Origin: Gadus chalcogrammus
Lineage: Eukaryota > Chordata > Actinopteri > Gadiformes > Gadidae
Length of the DNA: 64,000 nucleotides
Assembly (NCBI RefSeq): GCF_026213295.1
Contig: NC_079428.1
Span: forward strand, 984,184-1,048,183
Reading direction: 5' to 3'
Positions 9,536-21,600 of this stretch are shown one piece after another. Both the position numbers and the translations under genes were made by a program. How positions within the stretch are numbered: the first letter of the stretch is position 1; every line of letters starts with the position of its first letter. Below the pieces are notes generated by a model. That model ran no database searches. It was not told the origin of the DNA and saw only the letters and a program-made list of their open reading frames with translations.

Positions 9536-10300
9536 AAATGTTCTACAAGATCATTAGCAGAACATGGGTTGAGACGTGCTAGCAAGGAGATGGTCTTTTT
9601 AAAAAGTACATTAGAATCTTCATTGATATACCGTTTTTTGACAGTATTTGATTTTGTCTGTATGTCGGGAATAAAAGATATGTTAAAGAAAACACAAAAG
9701 TGGTCAGACAAGGAAGGATCGGTCACAGAGAGATCAGAAACATTGAGGCCCTTCGTGATAACCAGGTCTAGAGGTTGCCCCTTACAATGAGTAGCCTCTT
9801 TCACATGTTAAGACAGTTCCAATGTGTCCAAAATGGTAATACCTTTTTTTGCACACTTATCATTCAAATCATCAGTATGAAAATTGAAGTCACCAGTTAT
9901 AACTAGGCAGTCAAATTCTGTGGAGATGCTAGACAATAATTCTGTGAAGTCATCGAAAAATGTGGGTGGCCTGTTAATAATTAATAGGAGAACTCTGGGG
10001 GAGCATTTCAATACAGCACTAAGGTATTCGAATGATGGAAAATCACCAAATAACATCGGTTTCCCCTGAAATACATTTTTAAATACAGCAGCAACCCCTC
10101 CACCTCTTTTTCCAGATCTACATGCATCAAAAAAGTTATAGTCGGGAGGAGCTGTCTCTATCAGAACGGTTGCACTGTTATTTTGTTCCAGCCATGTTTC
10201 AGTTAAAAACATAAAATCCAGTCTAGAAGTGGTAATAAAATCATTAACTAAAAATGATTATTTATTAAGAGACCTAACATTAAGTAGAGCCATCCTGATG
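9536..10300 (-). pseudogene. LINE ORF2 endonuclease domain, broken
   Basis: The apurinic-like endonuclease motifs appear in order on the minus strand: MALLNVRSLNK (about 10288), FLTETWLEQNN, RSGKRGGGVAAVFK, VLLLIINRPPTFFDDFTELL, CLVITGDFNFHTDD, then after a stop near 9805 GQPLDLVITKGL and SDHFCVFFNI. TGDFN and SDH hold the catalytic Asp/Asn and the terminal Asp-His. The usual YRPP is NRPP here. In-frame stops near 10255 and 9805 mean it is dead. The segment nicked target DNA for LINE insertion when active. Confidence 0.85.
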
Positions 10301-11017
10301 GTGTTGTTGATAGGCTTTAAGGTTGTTTTTGGTTTGGAGGCAATAGATATGAGATTTGGGAGGTTAGCAGTGTGTCTAAATTTCCCTTTGTTTAATCTCT
10401 TAGTGGTTACAGCATAAATGCAAAAGTTGCCATGTTTTGACGCAGGCAACCTTGGGTTCAGCAGATTATGTGAAACTTCCTTTATACTGTGTCTACGGCT
10501 GAACCCTTTCTTGTCTCAGTAATACTCAGGACTACTATCAGTACAGGGGGGGGGGGCTTGGGCGCCCTCCTCTTGGGTGTTATCAGCCTGTGGCCATGCC
10601 GTGGCGATGCTATCATTGATGCCAGTTTGATGCCAACATATTCCAGCTTCTTAAAGTCAGCTGGAAAATTGCAAAGGGAGGAGACAGTGGAGCTCGAATG
10701 TTGTTGTGGTTATGGGAGAGATGAGGCTGGAGGTCATCGTCGATGGGGGAGTGCAGAGGAGGGGGGTGGCCGTTCCTCGCCAAGCCAGCATCAGCGATGG
10801 GGGAAGGCAGTGTCGATGGCGTCGGGCGGGCTGTTGTCGCTCTTCAAGGTCTGTGGGCTGTCTGCTATCTGTGTGTCAGATAGTGGCAGAGTAGATGTGT
10901 GGGGGAGGCTATAGTCTCGCTTCTTCTCAACCTGTGCTCTGACTGTGGCCTGTGCGTCAGACCATGGAGATTTGTGGGAAAGTGAGAAGAGAAGATTGTC
11001 CCTAAACAGTTTTGTGC

Positions 11018-11578
11018 CTAACCTGTTTGGGTGTAGGCCATCTGCTCTGAAAGATATTTGCGCCCCCAGAATAAGTTGAAATTGTCAATAAAGCCCCTTC
11101 CTCTTTCATTGCAGACTCTGGAAAGCCATATAATCAGAGCAAGTAAACGACTGAATCTGTTTATTCCCCTGTCAACTGCTGGTATGGGTCCACTGATGAA
11201 TGACTTGATGTGTATTTTGTCTAGTGTATCCAATAGATCAGTGTAATCCCTCTTCAAAAGTTCTGACTGTTCTATTCGAATATCATTAAGTCCTGCATGC
11301 ACAATAATCTGTGAGATTTTGGGCTTTTCCAATATGATTGTGGCTAGTTTCTGGTTGATATCACTAACCATTCCATCTGGGAAGTAGCATGTTTTGATAT
11401 TCTTACCGGCTATATCCTTGATGATTGAGTCTCCCATAATCAGAGTGTCTGATTCAGCTGCTTTCTGTGAGATGGGCCCTTGTTGGCTTGAGGTGGCGGT
11501 GGCAGACGCATGCGCAGCCCGCCTCCGTGGCGACTGGTTCTTGTTCCATCTCTGTCCACACCGTCCGTCCGGACACAT
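11018..11578 (-). pseudogene. LINE ORF1 with SGNH/GDSL esterase-like domain
   Basis: The 186-codon frame contains DTLIMGDSIIKDIAGKNIKT (block I, GDS with the nucleophile Ser), CYFPDGMVSDI (block II-like Gly), IIVHAGLNDIR (block III, GxND-like Asn) and SGPIPAVDRGINRFSRL. Together these make the esterase-type ORF1 described for CR1/L2-clade LINEs. The upstream part is broken into other frames (11454-11992), so translation from the true ORF1 start is no longer possible. It lies 5' of the endonuclease on the same strand, as expected for ORF1. Confidence 0.8.
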
Positions 11579-12000
11579 TTCGGGGCTCAGGGGTGCACGG
11601 GTGGCCGACGCATGAGCAGCTCCCCTCCATGGCGACTGGTTCTTGTTCCGTCTCTGCTAGCTTTGGGTAGCTTAGCATTTGGCGTTGAGTGAACTTGTTG
11701 ATACAGTTTGGTATGTTGTTTTGGCTTAGCGCCGACTCTGTGCCAGTGAGACGCAGCTGGAACCGTCTCTCTCTTGTCCAGCTTCGGGAAGGATACAAAG
11801 TAGCTTTGATCATCTTGTTGTGTATTTGTCTGAGTTAGCTCAGCAAACTCACCCATTGGAACTGTATCCTGGAGGAGTCCATTTTTCGAATGCTGCTAGT
11901 CTCGTTTCAAATAAAGCGACTGTCTGTCACAGTTTGGTGCAGTCTGTGCATTTCCCAGTCTCCATGCCTGAGATATCCGAGTACAGAGGCATATTGGCGA

Positions 12001-12603
12001 TAGGAAAGTCCTTGGCTTTTGCTGCGGTCTGATCCGGGATTCATAAAAAGTGCCAAAATGTATTGATGAATCGAGCAATGGAGGACGACGGAAACAAACT
12101 ATATATTGTTAAGTATTATGATCATGAAATAAAATAAAATAAAGTAGATCTGAACGATGAATTAAGTAGTTTTTTCCAATGCCTAGGGGAGCTTCGGGAA
12201 ACATGACATCTCTCTCTGCTGCCTCTCTTAACTCTTATCTTTTAAGGGCCGTAACTCTATCTACATGAACAAATCTCATGGTTGAAAGATTTATGAGCCT
12301 GTTTTATTACCGGACTTTGAGTCAAACTGCAGATAGTGCAGATATGAGACAGAGATCTTCTAGGTGATACACTGATGAAGGATTATTTTTACATTTAACA
12401 AACTTAATACTTAAGGCTCCAGCAACAATGAGCAAATACAGAATGTACAGAAGTATATGTACAGAAAGATCTAAGACCAAATATGTCAGAAATAATGCTC
12501 TTATCATCTTTAGTGTCATACGTATTATCTGTCACATTAATGTAACATTCTGTATGGCGAATAAAAATACTTATAAGTGTAAAATAATAACTTTTCTGTA
12601 CAG
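12001..12603 (+). other. Intron sequence upstream of the giant exon, no exon seen
   Basis: AT-rich with an aaataaaataaa repeat near 12126-12140. It ends in a polypyrimidine-like stretch cttttctgtacag (12591-12603), which is the 3' splice site of the giant mucin exon. I looked for a signal-peptide exon ending in a phase-1 donor and saw none that is convincing. The start of the gene lies further upstream or outside the window. Confidence 0.6.
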
Positions 12604-15600
12604 GAACTTCAACTGAAAAATCTACGCTTCCAACTTCAGACGGAACAGTAACGTCTGACCAATTGGCTTCTCAAACAACGGTTCAAACTTCAACAGCAGA
12701 GCCATTGACTTCTGCATCCACAGTTCTGACTTCAACGGATGGAACAGTGACTTCTGCATCCACAGTTCTGACTTCAACGAATGGACAATTGACTTTGGAC
12801 CCACTGACTACTCAAATTACGGTTCAAACTTCAACAGCAGATCCATCGACTACTGCATCCACAGTGTTGACTTCAACGGATGAAACAGTGACTTCTGCAT
12901 CCACAGTTATGACTTCAACGAATGGGCAATTGACTTCTGCATCCACAGTTCTGACTTCAACAGATGGAACATTGACCTCGGACCCACTGACTTCTCAAAC
13001 TACGGTTCAAACTTCAACAGCAGAGCCATCGACTTCTGCATCCACAGTTCTGACTTCAACAGATGGACCATTGACTTCTGCATCAAAAGTGCTGACTTCA
13101 ACAGATGGAGCAGTAACATCTGCATCCCCAGTTCTGACTTCAACAGATGGACCATTGACCTCTGCATCCACTGTTCTGACTTCAACAGATGGACCTTTGT
13201 CATCTGACCCACTGACTTCTCAAACTACGGTTCAAACTTCAACAGCAGAGCCATCGACTTCTGCATCAACAGTTCTGACTTCAACAGATGGACCGTTGAC
13301 TTCTGCAACCACGGTTCTGACTTCAACAGATGGACCATTGACCTCTGCATCTACTGTTCTGACTTCAACAGATGGACCTTTGTCATCTGACCCACTGACT
13401 TCTCAAACTACGGTTCAAACTTCAACAGCAGAGCCATTGACTTCTGCATCCACAGTTCTGACTTCAACGAATGAACAATTGACCTCTGCATCCACAGTTC
13501 TGACTTCAACAAATGGACCATTGACCTCTAAATCCACTGTTCTGACTTCAACAGATGGACCTTTGACATCTGACCCACTGACTTCTCAAACTACGGTTCA
13601 AACTTCAACAGCAGAGCCATCGACTTCTGCATCCACAGATCTGACTTCAACAGATGGACCATTGACTTCTGCATCAACAGTTCTGACTTCAACAGATGGA
13701 ATAGTAACTTCTGACACACTGACTTCTCAAACTACGGTTCAAACTTCAACAGCAGAGCCATCGACTTCTGCATCCACAGTTCTGACTTCAACAGGTGGAA
13801 CAGTGACCTCTGCATCCACAGTTCTGACTTCAACGAATGAACAATTGACTTCTGCATCCACAGTTCTGACTTCAACAAATGGACCATTGACCTCTGCATC
13901 CAAAGTTCTGACTTCAACAGATGGAACATTGACTTCGGACCCACCGACTTCTCAAACTACGGTTCAAACTTCAACAACAGAACCATCGACTTCTGCATCC
14001 ACAGTTCTGACATCAACAGATGGACCATTGACTTCTGCATCAACAGTTCTGACTTCAACAAAAGGACCATTGACTTCTGCATCAACAGTGCTGACTTCAA
14101 CAGATGGAACTGTAACATCTGCATCCCCAGTTCTGACTTCAACCGATGGACCATTGACCTCTGCATCCCCAGTTCTGACTTCAACAGATGGACCCTTGAC
14201 CTCTGCATCCACTGTTCTGATTTCAACAGATGGACCTTTGACATCTGACCCACTGACTTCTCAAACTACGGTTCAAACTTCAACAGCAGAGCCATCGACT
14301 TCTGCATCCACAGTTCTGACTTCAACAGATGGACCATTGACTTCTGCATCAACAGTTATGACTTCAACGAATGGGCAATTGACTTCTGCATCCACTGTTC
14401 TGACCTCAACAGATGGACCTTTGACATCTGACCCACTGACTTCTCAAACTACGGTTCAAACTTCAAGAGCAGAGCCATCGATTTCTGCATCCACAGTTCT
14501 GACTTCAACAAATGGACCATTGACCTCTGCATCCACAGTTCTGACTTCAACAGATGGAACATTGACTTCGGACCCACTGACTTCTCAAACTACGGTTCAA
14601 ACTTCAACAGCAGAACCATCGACTTCTGCATCCACAGTTCTGACTTCAACAGATGGACCATTGACTTCTGCATCAACAGTTTTGACTTCAACAAAAGGAC
14701 CATTGACTTCTGCATCAACAGTGCTGACTTCAACAGATGGAACAGTAACATCTGAATCCCCAGTTCTGACTTCAACAGATGGACCCTTGACCTCTGCATC
14801 CACTGTTCTGACTTCAACAGATGGACCTTTCACATCTGACCCACTGACTTCTCAAACTACGGTTCAAACTTCAACAGCAGAGCCATCGACTTCTGCATCC
14901 ACAGTTCTGACTTCAACAGATGGACCAATGACTTCTGCATCAACAGTTATGACTTCAACGAATGGGCAATTGACTTCTGCATCCACTGTTCTGACTTCAA
15001 CAGATGGACCTTTGACATCTGACCCACTGACTTCTCAAACTACGGTTCAAACTTCAACAGCAGAGCCATCGACTTCTGCATCCACAGTTCTGACTTCAAC
15101 AGATGGACCATTGACTTCTGCATCAGCAGTTCTGACTTCAACAGATGGACCATTGACTTCTGCATCAACAGTTCTGACTTCAACAGACGGAATAGTGACT
15201 TCTGACACACTGACTTCTCAAACTACGGTTCAAACTTCAACAGCAGACCCATCGGCTTCTGCATCCACAGTTCTGACTTCAACAGGTGGAACTGTGACCT
15301 CTGCATCCACAGTTCTGACTTCAACGAATGAACAATTGACTTCTGTATCCACAGTTCTGACTTCAACAGATGGACCATTGAACTCTGCATCCACAGTTCT
15401 GACTTCAACAGATGGAACATTGACTTCGGACCCACTGACTTCTCAAACTACTGTTCAAACTTCAACAGCAGAACAATCGACTTCTGCATCCACAGTTCTG
15501 ACTTCAACAGATGGACCATTGACTTCTGCATCAACAGTTCTGACTTCAACAGAAGGACCATTGACTTCTGCATCAACAGTGTTGACTTCAACAGATGGAA

Positions 15601-18600
15601 CAGTAACATCTGCATCCTCGGTTCTGACTTCAACAGATGGACCATTGACCTCTGCATCCACTGTTCTGACTTCAACAAATGGACCTTTGACATCTGACCC
15701 ACTGACTTCTCAAACTACGGTTCAAACTTCAACAGCAGAGCCATCGACTTCTGCATCCACAGTTCTGACTTCAACAGGTGGAACAGTGACCTCTGCATCC
15801 ACAGTTCTGACTTCAACGAATGAACAATTGACTTCTGCATCCACAGTTCTGACTTCAACAAATGGACCATTGACCTCTGCATCCACAGTTCTGACTTCAA
15901 CAGATGGAAAATTGACTTCAGACCCACTGACTTCTCAAACTACGGTTCAAACTTCAACAGCAGAACCATCGACTTCTGCATCCACAGTTCTGACTTCAAC
16001 AGATGGACCACTGACTTCTGCATCAACAGTTTTGACTTCAACAAAAGGACCATTGACTTCTGTATCAACAGTGCTGACTTCAATAAATGGAACAGTAACA
16101 TCTGAATCCCCAGTTCTGACTTCAACAGATGGACCCTTGACCTCTGCATCCACTGTTCTGACTTCAACAGATGGACCTTTGACATCTGACCCACTGGCTT
16201 CTCAAACTACGGTTCAAACTTCAACAACAGAGACATCGACTTCTGCATCCACAGTTCTGACTTCAACAGATGGACCATTGACTTCTGCATCAACAGTTCT
16301 GACTACAACAGATGGAACAGTAACATCTGCATCCACATTTCAGACTTCAACAGATGGACCATTGACCTCGGCATCCACTGTTCTGACTTCAACAGATGGA
16401 CCTTTGACATCTGACCCACTGACTTCTCAAACTACGGTTCAAACTTCAACAGCAGAGCCATCGATTTCTGCATCCACAGTTCTGACTTCAACAAATGGAC
16501 CATTGACCTCTGCATCCACAGTTCTGACTTCAACAGATGGAACATTGACTTCGGACCCACTGACTTCTCAAACTACGGTTCAAACTTCAACAGCAGAACC
16601 ATCGACTTCTGCATCCACAGTTCTGACTTCAACAGATGGACCATTGACTTCTGCATCAACAGTTTTGACTTCAACAAAAGGACCATTGACTTCTGCATCA
16701 ACAGTGCTGACTTCAACAGATGGAACAGTAACATCTGAATCCCCAGTTCTGACTTCAACAGATGGACCCTTGACCTCTGCATCTACTGTTCTGACTTCAA
16801 CAGATGGACCTTTGACATCTGACCCACTGATTTCTCAAACTACGGTTCAAACTTCAACAGCAGAGCCATCGACTTCTGCATCCACAGTTCTGACTTCAAC
16901 AGATGGACCATTGACTTCTGCATCAACAGTTATGACTTCAACGAATGGGCAATTGACTTCTGCATCCACTGTTCTGACTTCAACAGATGGACCTTTGACA
17001 TCTGACCCACTGACTTCTCAAACTACGGTTCAAACTTCAACAGCAGAGCCATCGACTTCCGCATCCACAGTTCTGACTTCAACAGATGGACCATTGACTT
17101 CTGCATCAACAGTTCTGACTTCAACAGATGGACCATTGACTTCTGCATCAACAGTTCTGACTTCAACAGACGGAATAGTGACTTCTGACACACTGACTTC
17201 TCAAACTACGGTTCAAACTTCAACAGCAGAGCCACCGGCTTCTGCATCCACAGTTCTGACTTCAACAGGTGGAACTGTGACCTCTGCATCCACAGTTCTG
17301 ACTTCAACGAATGAACAATTGACTTCTGTATCCACAGTTCTGACTTCAACAGATGGAACATTGACTTCAGACCCACTGACTTCTCAAACTACGGTTCAAA
17401 CTTCAACAGCAGAACCATCGACTTCTGCATCCACAGTTCTGACTTCAACAGATGGACCATTGACTTCTGCATCAACAGTTTTGACTTCAACAAAAGGACC
17501 ATTGACTTCTGCATCAACAGGGCTGACTTCAACAAATGGAACATTAACATCTGAATCCCCAGTTCTGACTTCAACAGATGGACCCTTGACCTCTGCATCC
17601 ACTGTTCTGACTTCAACAGATGGACCTTTGACATCTGACCCACTGACTTCTCAAACTACGGTTCAAACTTCAACAGCAGAGCCATCGACTTCTGCATCCA
17701 CAGTTCTGACTTCAACAGATGGACCATTGACTTCTGCATCAACAGTTATGACTTCAACGAATGGGCAATTGACTTCTGCATCCATTGTTCTTACTTCAAC
17801 AGATGGACCTTTGACATCTGACCCACTGACTTCTCAAACTACGGTTCAAACTTCAACAGCAGAGCCATCGGCTTCTGCATCCACAGTTTTGACTTCAACA
17901 GGTGGAACTGTGACCTCTGCATCCACAGTTCTGACTTCAACGAATGAACAATTGACTTCTGCATCCACAGTTCTGACTTCAACAAATGGACCATTGACCT
18001 CTGCATCCACAGTTCTGACTTCAACAAATGGACCATTGACCTCTGCATCCACAGTTCTGACTTCAACAGATGGACCTTTGACATCTGACCCACTGACTTC
18101 TCAAACTACGGTTCAAACTTCAACAGCAGAGCCATCGACTTCTGCATCCACAGATCTGACTTCAACAGATGGACCATTGACTTCTGCATCAACAGTTCTG
18201 ACTTCAACAGATGGAATAGTGACTTCTGACACACTGACTTCTCAAACTACGGTTCAAACTTCAACAGCAGAGCCATCGACTTCTGCATCCACAGTTCTGA
18301 CTTCAACAGGTGGAACAGTGACCTCTGCATCCACAGTTCTGACTTCAACGAATGAACAATTGACTTCTGCATCCACAGTTCTGACTTCAACAAATGGACC
18401 ATTGACCTCTGCATCCACAGTTCTGACTTCAACAGATGGAACATTGACTTCGGACCCACTGACTTCTCAAACTACGGTTCAAACTTCAACAACAGAACCA
18501 TCGACTTCTGCATCCACAGTTCTGACTTCAACAGATGGACCATTGACTTCTGCATCAACAGTTCTGACTTCAACAAAAGGACCATTGACTTCTGCATCAA

Positions 18601-21600
18601 CAGTGCTGACTTCAACAGATGGAACTGTAACATCTGCATCCCCAGTTCTGACTTCAACCGATGGACCATTGACTTCTGCATCAACAGTTATGACTTCAAC
18701 GAATGGGCAATTGACTTCTGCATCCACTGTTCTGACCTCAACAGATGGACCTTTGACATCTGACCCACTGACTTCTCAAACTACGGTTCAAACTTCAAGA
18801 GCAGAGCCATCGACTTCTGCATCCACAGTTCTGACTTCAACAGATGGACCATTGACTTCTGCATCAACAGTTATGACTTCAACGAATGGGCAATTGACTT
18901 CTGCATCCACTGTTCTGACCTCAACAGATGGACCTTTGACATCTGACCCACTGACTTCTCAAACTACGGTTCAAACTTCAAGAGCAGAGCCATCGATTTC
19001 TGCATCCACAGTTCTGACTTCAACAAATGGACCATTGACCTCTGCATCCACAGTTCTGACTTCAACAGATGGAACATTGACTTCGGACCCACTGACTTCT
19101 CAAACTACGTTTCAAACTTCAACAGCAGAACCATCGACTTCTGCATCCACAGTTCTGACTTCAACAAATGGACCATTGACTTCTGCATCAACAGTTTTGA
19201 CTTCAACAAAAGGACCATTGACTTCTGCATCAACAGTGCTGACTTCAACAGATGGAACAGTAACATCTGAATCCCCAGTTCTGACTTCAACAGATGGACC
19301 CTTGACCTCTGCATCCACAGTTCTGACTTCAACAGATGGACCTTTGACATCTGACCCACTGACTTCTCAAACTACGGTTCAAACTTCAACAGCAGAGCCA
19401 TCGACTTCTGCATCCACAGATCTGACTTCAACAGATGGACCATTGACTTCTGCATCAACAGTTCTGACTTCAACAGATGGAATAGTGACTTCTGACACAC
19501 TGACTTCTCAAACTACGGTTCAAACTTCAACAGCAGAGCCATCGACTTCTGCATCCACAGTTCTGACTTCAACAGGTGGAACAGTGACCTCTGCATCCAC
19601 AGTTCTGACTTCAACGAATGAACAATTGACTTCTGCATCCACAGTTCTGACTTCAACAAATGGACCATTGACCTCTGCATCCACAGTTCTGACTTCAACA
19701 GATGGAACATTGACTTCGGACCCACTGACTTCTCAAACTACGGTTCAAACTTCAACAACAGAACCATCGACTTCTGCATCCACAGTTCTGACTTCAACAG
19801 ATGGACCATTGACTTCTGCATCAACAGTTCTGACTTCAACAAAAGGACCATTGACTTCTGCATCAACAGTGCTGACTTCAACAGATGGAACTGTAACATC
19901 TGCATCCCCAGTTCTGACTTCAACCGATGGACCATTGACTTCTGCATCAACAGTTATGACTTCAACGAATGGGCAATTGACTTCTGCATCCACTGTTCTG
20001 ACCTCAACAGATGGACCTTTGACATCTGACCCACTGACTTCTCAAACTACGGTTCAAACTTCAAGAGCAGAGCCATCGACTTCTGCATCCACAGTTCTGA
20101 CTTCAACAGATGGACCATTGACTTCTGCATCAACAGTTATGACTTCAACGAATGGGCAATTGACTTCTGCATCCACTGTTCTGACCTCAACAGATGGACC
20201 TTTGACATCTGACCCACTGACTTCTCAAACTACGGTTCAAACTTCAAGAGCAGAGCCATCGATTTCTGCATCCACAGTTCTGACTTCAACAAATGGACCA
20301 TTGACCTCTGCATCCACAGTTCTGACTTCAACAGATGGAACATTGACTTCGGACCCACTGACTTCTCAAACTACGTTTCAAACTTCAACAGCAGAACCAT
20401 CGACTTCTGCATCCACAGTTCTGACTTCAACAAATGGACCATTGACTTCTGCATCAACAGTTTTGACTTCAACAAAAGGACCATTGACTTCTGCATCAAC
20501 AGTGCTGACTTCAACAGATGGAACAGTAACATCTGAATCCCCAGTTCTGACTTCAACAGATGGACCCTTGACCTCTGCATCCACTGTTCTGACTTCAACA
20601 GATGGACCTTTCACATCTGACCCACTGACTTCTCAAACTACGGTTCAAACTTCAACAGCAGAGCCATCGACTTCTGCATCCACAGTTCTGACTTCAACAG
20701 ATGGACCAATGACTTCTGCATCAACAGTTATGACTTCAACGAATGGGCAATTGACTTCTGCATCCACTGTTCTGACTTCAACAGATGGACCTTTGACATC
20801 TGACCCACTGACTTCTCAAACTACGGTTCAAACTTCAACAGCAGAGCCATCGACTTCTGCATCCACAGTTCTGACTTCAACAGATGGACCATTGACTTCT
20901 GCATCAACAGTTCTGACTTCAACAGATGGACCATTGACTTCTGCATCAACAGTTCTGACTTCAACAGACGGAATAGTGACTTCTGACACACTGACTTCTC
21001 AAACTACGGTTCAAACTTCAACAGCAGACCCATCGGCTTCTGCATCCACAGTTCTGACTTCAACAGGTGGAAATGTGACCTCTGCATCCACAGTTCTGAC
21101 TTCAAGGAATGAACAATTGACTTCTGTATCCACAGTTCTGACTTCAACAGATGGACCATTGAACCCTGCATCCACAGTTCTGACTTCAACAGATGGAACA
21201 TTGACTTCGGACCCACTGACTTCTCAAACTACGGTTCAAACTTCAACAGCAGAGCCATCGACTTCTGCATCCACAGTTCTGACTTCAACAAATGGACCAT
21301 TGACTTCTGCATCAACAGTTATGACTTCAACGAATGGGCAATTGACTTCTGCATCCACTGTTCTGACTTCAACAGATGGACCTTTGACATCTGACCCACT
21401 GACTTCTCAAACTACGGTTCAAACTTCAACAGCAGAGCCATCGACTTCCGCATCCACAGTTCTGACTTCAACAGATGGACCATTGACTTCTGCATCAACA
21501 GTTCTGACTTCAACAGATGGACCATTGACTTCTGCATCAACAGTTCTGACTTCAACAGACGGAATAGTGACTTCTGACACACTGACTTCTCAAACTACGG

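Larger units (their letters stand above)
9192..12000 (-). mobile_element. L2/CR1-type LINE remnant, 3' part (reverse transcriptase) missing
   Basis: On the minus strand, in order, there are the start of ORF1 (about 11992, MPLYSDISGMETGKCTDC), an SGNH-esterase ORF1 domain, an AP-like endonuclease, and the endonuclease-RT linker ending FFSNII...LFATVNRLTNPP and CNEF at 9192. Frameshifts and stops break it. The reverse transcriptase that should follow is absent, and the junction at 9191/9192 is with the tRNA-like copy C. LINEs usually lose the 5' end, so loss of the 3' end implies a later deletion or recombination. Family assignment rests on the esterase ORF1 known from CR1/L2 elements and on the endonuclease motifs. 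Confidence 0.85.

Noticed and set aside
12663..12665. TTG at 12663 as the start of the giant protein
   Set aside because: TTG is not a usual eukaryotic start. The frame is open further upstream to the acceptor at 12603, and mucins start with a signal-peptide exon.
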